DNA of 64,000 nt from Bacillota bacterium (GTDB lineage Bacteria; Bacillota; SHA-98; Ch115; JABLXJ01). Of the stretch, positions 59,881-64,000 are shown one piece after another. The notes under the pieces were generated by a model. The model ran no database searches, had not been told where the DNA came from, and saw only the letters and a program-made list of their open reading frames with translations. The stretch covers positions 62,001 to 126,000 of the forward strand of contig JABLXJ010000007.1 of assembly GCA_013178125.1 (NCBI GenBank), given 5' to 3'. A program made the translations under genes and the position numbers. Each line of letters starts with the position of its first letter. Position 1 is the stretch's first letter.

Positions 59881-61008
59881 ATGGTCTGCAAGGGCATTAC
59901 AGTCACCGCACTTTTCGAAAGTGCGGCTCTCAACCGGGACGAGAAAGTCGGGGGCAATGTGCCCTCCATCAAGAAACTCGCTCGGGGAAGCGGGGTCTAT
60001 TCCTATTTTAGTAGACAGAGCATTCGCCACCATCTTTTCACCACACTCCAATATCGGTATAATGATTGGAAGCCTGCGCCTGTCACCCTGGCTGGGGATA
60101 GGGACAATAAAGTTATCCAGTTTGCCTTTCCAGAGGCTAATATCCTTGACTATCCCGAAATGGACCTCTTCGGCTACATGAATACCGATGCCTCCGGACG
60201 CCCTACCCGAAAAGCGCCTCTCGGGATCACAAAGGCCGTCTCAATCGAGCCCTGGCAGGCAGATATGTCCTTCGGTGCAAACCATGATATGGTGGCACGG
60301 TATAGGCAAAGGGGTGAAAAAGCAGAACCTAACCCATACGTGAAGGAAGAGCATTATTCCTTTTACCGCGTTTCCTTTACGCTCGACCTCTATAGATTCG
60401 GCTATGATGAATACCTCTATAAAAACGATAAAAAGGAACCGAAAGTACCAGATGCTCTCAAGGAATTAATAGACACGCGCACCCTTCCGGTGAAGAAAGA
60501 TGAGGACGTGAAAAAGATAGCCAGCTGGGCACAGAATAGAATCTCCGATCTGGGGGAAGACGTGGAGTGGAGGAAATATGATTCTCAGGGCGAGATCATA
60601 GGTTTGATTGGAGTGTCTCCCGAGATTGGGAGGGCAGTCTTCGTTGTAGCGGACGCAGAACGTAGAAAGCGGCTCGCCGAGATAGTCTCTGTCCTAAAGA
60701 ATGGGATGATGCTTCATGCTAGCGGGGAAAGTTACGGTATCGTGCCACAGTTCCTCATTATCGGTTGTCTTACAATACCTGTGCCCGTGTTCAATAGCTT
60801 TGTCACCCTTAAAGATGGTGCCATTGATGCGATGCAACTCAACAGGGTTCTTACGGACAACGACTATATACTGCGCGCATTTGTTAGTAGCACCCTTCCC
60901 TTCAGTAAGGAATGGGAGGCAAAGGCCCGAGAGAAACTCGACCAGGAGATCAGTATCGATACGATTGTCAATTGCTGCTTGACTGGAGCTGACGGGGGGA
61001 CTAAGTAA
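59881..61008 (+). CDS. cas7: CRISPR-associated Cas7 backbone protein (Cst2/DevR family)
   Basis: A 375-residue protein with the Cas7 family N-terminus GITVTALFESAALNRDE (an RRM-like first strand), the conserved SRQSIRHHLFTTLQYRYNDW helix and FGYMNTDASGRPTRKAPLGI. Several copies would coat the crRNA guide. Its stop TAA shares an A with the ATG of cas5, indicating tight coupling. Confidence 0.9.
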   Translation: MVCKGITVTALFESAALNRDEKVGGNVPSIKKLARGSGVYSYFSRQSIRHHLFTTLQYRYNDWKPAPVTLAGDRDNKVIQFAFPEANILDYPEMDLFGYMNTDASGRPTRKAPLGITKAVSIEPWQADMSFGANHDMVARYRQRGEKAEPNPYVKEEHYSFYRVSFTLDLYRFGYDEYLYKNDKKEPKVPDALKELIDTRTLPVKKDEDVKKIASWAQNRISDLGEDVEWRKYDSQGEIIGLIGVSPEIGRAVFVVADAERRKRLAEIVSVLKNGMMLHASGESYGIVPQFLIIGCLTIPVPVFNSFVTLKDGAIDAMQLNRVLTDNDYILRAFVSSTLPFSKEWEAKAREKLDQEISIDTIVNCCLTGADGGTK

Positions 61009-61859
61009 TGGAATGCCTGCGCCTTCAGTTTAAGGCTCCAACCGCGCATTACCGCGTGCCTTTCACCTATAAGGTTAGGCAGAGCTATCCCATTCCCCCC
61101 TATTCAACGGTAATAGGGCTCTTATGTAATGTCCTGGGTATAGGGGAAACAATCGACGCTTTTCTGAGCCAGCCTTTTGGGCTTTACATAGCGGGTAGAT
61201 TCCAATCATTAACCCATGAATACACGTGGTTACGTAATATGAAGCAGGAGGAACATATCAAACGCTTCAAGGATAGGAGTCGGCGCGAAATCGACCAGGT
61301 CCCGGAACACCCTGGAGGGCAGGTTCCAGTTACATTAGATGTCTTGAATGAGGTAGAGACTGTAGTATACTTGATTCATCCATGTCGGGAGATCCTCATG
61401 CAGATACATGATAATCTCTTTTATCCTGAGGTTTGGCTAAGCCATCTTCATTTGGGCAGATCAGAAGACTGGGTGGTGCCGGAGAACATTAGTGTCGTCA
61501 CTCCTTTACCTTCTCTGGAAGTAGAACCGATTTGGACGAAAGACAGGGGTTATTACTATTGGCTCCCTTATCCGGAGGATACCTGGGAGCTCGATAAGTG
61601 GGGGAATAGGAAAGAATATGAAGAGCTATTTAGGAAAGCTATGGGGACCCCGCAGTTGGTCACCGCTCTCTATCGAAAGGTAGAGGAGCCGAAAGGAAAC
61701 GGAGAGTTCTGGAAGATTCGTAACTTCAACCATATACGTGCAAAGATTTGCAGCGGACAGGTACCTTTGGTAGAGTTCGGTAGCCTCCCCAAAGTCCTTG
61801 TCGATCCCGATCCCGAACTCATGCTCCCCATCTTCCCGGCATGTATCCTATGGAGGTGA
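61008..61859 (+). CDS. cas5: CRISPR-associated Cas5 (type I-B)
   Basis: A 283-residue RAMP protein. The N-terminus LRLQFKAPTAHYRVPFTYKV and QSYPIPPYSTVIGLLCNVLG is the Cas5 signature. Cas5 binds the 5' handle of crRNA and caps Cascade. It is followed after six bases by cas3. Confidence 0.9.
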   Translation: MECLRLQFKAPTAHYRVPFTYKVRQSYPIPPYSTVIGLLCNVLGIGETIDAFLSQPFGLYIAGRFQSLTHEYTWLRNMKQEEHIKRFKDRSRREIDQVPEHPGGQVPVTLDVLNEVETVVYLIHPCREILMQIHDNLFYPEVWLSHLHLGRSEDWVVPENISVVTPLPSLEVEPIWTKDRGYYYWLPYPEDTWELDKWGNRKEYEELFRKAMGTPQLVTALYRKVEEPKGNGEFWKIRNFNHIRAKICSGQVPLVEFGSLPKVLVDPDPELMLPIFPACILWR

Positions 61860-61865
61860 GCAAGA

Positions 61866-64000
61866 GTGCCCTTTCTTGCCAAAAGCAACGGTGTTACATT
61901 GGAGAAGCACACAGCTGATGTGTTGACATCAGTCCAGGTCCTCAAGAGGAAGAATCGCAGCAGGTATCCCGAGGAACTGTGGAGGGATCTTGAGATTGCC
62001 GCCTTTCTCCATGATACGGGGAAAGCCGATCCCTCATTCCAGCGGAAAGTGGGGGGTGAATACAGCGACTGGTTACAAGAGGCATCACCCTCTATCTCTC
62101 ATAACTTAGTTTCTCTCTTTCTGGTCAACCGAGAGAAATTCATCGCGTCTACCCATAGTCCGGAAATGGTCCTAGGGGCGGTCTCCTTTCATCACTGGCG
62201 CGATTATTATCCAGATCTTCTCCTTGGGTCAAGAAGTGCGGAAGTTTCGGGGCTTGCAAGAAACATGTCAATGGAAAGGGAGCGATGGGGGGCTCTAGCA
62301 AGTAAGCTCCGCAACGAAATGCGATCCTTGGCTTTACAACATGGAATCGATCCCGAGATTATAGATCTCAACGCTAATTGGGTATCTTACTTCCAACATA
62401 GCAACCTCGGAAATGCAGGACTCCTTCTGCCACCCTATCTGCTTTCCTTTCTGCCGCAGAGGCTTACGCTGCGCAGCACTGTTGAGGATGTAAGAAAGAG
62501 AATCTTTCTATCTGGAAACTTGATACGATGCGACCACTTCGCCTCCCTTGTCGAGACCGAGAACCCTGAGCTCACCATAGAGGATATCGAATATAGCCTC
62601 CCCTTATCGTATGAAGAGCTTGCCAGGGTTCTAGAAGAGATATTCCGAGAAAAGTCCTCCGACAGCCAGGGAGCGCAGTCGTCTTTCTGGCAGAAGGAGT
62701 TCTTTGAGAAGAATCCCGAACGTTGCGGCCAGTCTATGGTGTTTATAGCTCCTACCGGCGTTGGGAAGACGGAGTTCTCCTACCTTTGGGGTACCGGGAA
62801 GAAGAATATCTATCTCTTGCCATTAAAGGCCACGGTGAACGCGATATGGCAGCGTACTCAAGGTGTCCTGGGTAGGATAGAGAGCAACTTGAGGACTCAT
62901 GTCGCCCTCCTTCATGGCGAGGCTGCTTTGGAGTTTCGTAACCGTAAGGATGAGCTCGATCTGGAGGGGGAAGGGCTGGTGCGCTCCCTCGTCCTTGCCC
63001 GTCATCTGGCCGAACCCTATATCATCGCCACAGGTGACCAGGTAGCTCCGGCTGTACTCAAATATCCAGGCTATGAACGCATATATGCAGTCCTAATGGA
63101 TTCCTTCGTGGTAATAGATGAAGTACAGGCCTATGATCCCAAGGCGGCAGCGATCGTTACCAAGCTCCTTGAGGACGTTCACAAACTAGGTGGCAAAGTC
63201 CTTTTGATGACCGCCACCCTCCCCCCTTTCATAAGGAGGGAAATTGAAAAGCGTCTTGAGTTACCGGTCGTTGATTTCCTATCAGAAACCCCCCTTGGCA
63301 AGGCACTTGCTACCAGATCCCGTCATCGACTCAAAATAAGAGTCTATCGTGGGGAATCGACCCAGACGGAAGAAATATGCCATGCACCCTCTTTTGAGGG
63401 GCTAATCAGTGAGATGACGGCTGCTGCGAGAGACGGCAGAAAGGTATTAGCCGTTTTCAATACTGTAAAAGCCGCCCAAAGGGCTTATGAGTTGGCATCG
63501 AAACTCTTGAATGAAGCCAAAACCAGGCTTCCCTTACTGCTTCTCCATTCTCTGTTTACCCAAGCTGATCGGAGAGGGCATGAAAAATTAGCCACGGAGG
63601 ATTATATACCAAATGGAAAGCCATCAAAAATCGAGGGGGGATGCATCGTATTCGCCACTCAGATCGTTGAAGCTTCCCTCGATATCGATGCCGATATATT
63701 GTACACTGAGCTCTGCCCGATGGATAGCCTCATTCAGCGCCTTGGCCGGGTATGGCGTAGAGCTGCCCGCTGGGTCTCCGGTGATTGGAGTCCGCCATAT
63801 ATAAATGTCCATATCTTGATCTGTACAGATAATGATAAGCTATGTTCCGGTGATGGAGGGGTATATGACAGACACCTTCTTCGCCTAACGGCGTATCTTC
63901 TCGCATGCCACGCTCAAGGAAATCAAGAGATAACACAGCTCCCTTCGGAGCTTCTAGCATCCTACAAAGAAGTGCTGACCCCCGGAAAGAGGTCCAGAAG
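61866..64000 (+). CDS. cas3: CRISPR-associated helicase-nuclease Cas3 (HD plus helicase), partial at window end
   Basis: It starts with GTG 61866 and is open to the window edge (over 710 codons). The N-terminal HD nuclease has LEKH near residue 17 and FLHDTGKADPSF near 49. The helicase has Walker A IAPTGVGKTEF (near 297), a DEVQ box VVIDEVQAYDP (near 418), the SAT-like LMTATLPPF, ATQIVEASLDIDAD and motif VI QRLGRVWRRAA (near 625). It unwinds and degrades DNA marked by Cascade. Further cas genes (cas4, cas1, cas2) and the array would be expected beyond the edge. Confidence 0.95.
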   Translation, partial: MPFLAKSNGVTLEKHTADVLTSVQVLKRKNRSRYPEELWRDLEIAAFLHDTGKADPSFQRKVGGEYSDWLQEASPSISHNLVSLFLVNREKFIASTHSPEMVLGAVSFHHWRDYYPDLLLGSRSAEVSGLARNMSMERERWGALASKLRNEMRSLALQHGIDPEIIDLNANWVSYFQHSNLGNAGLLLPPYLLSFLPQRLTLRSTVEDVRKRIFLSGNLIRCDHFASLVETENPELTIEDIEYSLPLSYEELARVLEEIFREKSSDSQGAQSSFWQKEFFEKNPERCGQSMVFIAPTGVGKTEFSYLWGTGKKNIYLLPLKATVNAIWQRTQGVLGRIESNLRTHVALLHGEAALEFRNRKDELDLEGEGLVRSLVLARHLAEPYIIATGDQVAPAVLKYPGYERIYAVLMDSFVVIDEVQAYDPKAAAIVTKLLEDVHKLGGKVLLMTATLPPFIRREIEKRLELPVVDFLSETPLGKALATRSRHRLKIRVYRGESTQTEEICHAPSFEGLISEMTAAARDGRKVLAVFNTVKAAQRAYELASKLLNEAKTRLPLLLLHSLFTQADRRGHEKLATEDYIPNGKPSKIEGGCIVFATQIVEASLDIDADILYTELCPMDSLIQRLGRVWRRAARWVSGDWSPPYINVHILICTDNDKLCSGDGGVYDRHLLRLTAYLLACHAQGNQEITQLPSELLASYKEVLTPGKRSR

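Overview
The window looks like chromosome from a GC-rich, probably Gram-positive-type (Bacillota/Clostridia- or Limnochordia-like) and possibly thermophilic bacterium. The reasons are strong purine-rich Shine-Dalgarno sites, frequent GTG and TTG starts, a nine-subunit V/A-type ATPase operon, a CsaB-type cell-wall pyruvyl transferase, and a block ftsE-ftsX / M23 peptidase / ctpA / minJ-like / uvrB-uvrA-uvrC that recalls the Bacillus ftsEX-ctpB-minJ and uvrBA neighbourhood. The species assignment is inference. No rRNA, tRNA or CRISPR array was found.

Layout. 1-10564 (minus): end of an MscS channel gene, a UspA protein, and the V/A-ATPase operon in transcription order H-C-I-K-F-E-A-B-D. 10719-13339: MATE exporter (minus) and a polysaccharide deacetylase (plus). 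13350-20755 (minus): sugar locus 1, with ROK regulator, binding protein, full-length double ATPase, two permeases and a TIM-barrel isomerase/epimerase. 20756-25670: accessory region with a truncated possible radical SAM gene, a GNAT-DUF123 fusion, a Uma2-type nuclease, a CPBP protease, a structured RNA resembling an orphan omega-RNA/IS200-605 end, and an FMN-binding protein. 25671-26719: about 1 kb without genes, holding a strong promoter, six helically phased palindromes and an intrinsic terminator. 26720-34383 (plus): sugar locus 2, with LacI regulator, binding protein, permease, half-size ATPase, URO-D-family protein and GH31 glycosidase. 34612-48802 (plus): cell-envelope and division genes (LmeA-like, DUF5693, csaB, tagA-like, split transketolase, ftsEX, M23, ctpA, minJ-like, second deacetylase). 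48906-55959: uvrB, uvrA, uvrC. 56030-56731 (minus): HAD phosphatase. 56842-57186: array of 30-bp-spaced degenerate palindromes. 57659-64000: type I-B CRISPR interference genes cas6-cas8b-cas7-cas5-cas3, with cas3 cut by the window end; this segment is visibly more AT-rich than the rest.

Cross-cutting features. Many conserved housekeeping proteins carry low-complexity Gly/Ala/Asp insertions encoded by short (mostly 6-bp) DNA repeats, placed in linkers or termini. Three genes (ntpB, lmeA-like, uvrC) have reading frames that would be restored or naturally closed by one extra G in a G-run, pointing to slippage or sequencing error. The best candidates for something undescribed are the two arrays of phased palindromes (26222-26417 and 56842-57186) and the orphan omega-RNA-like element (24822-25222).
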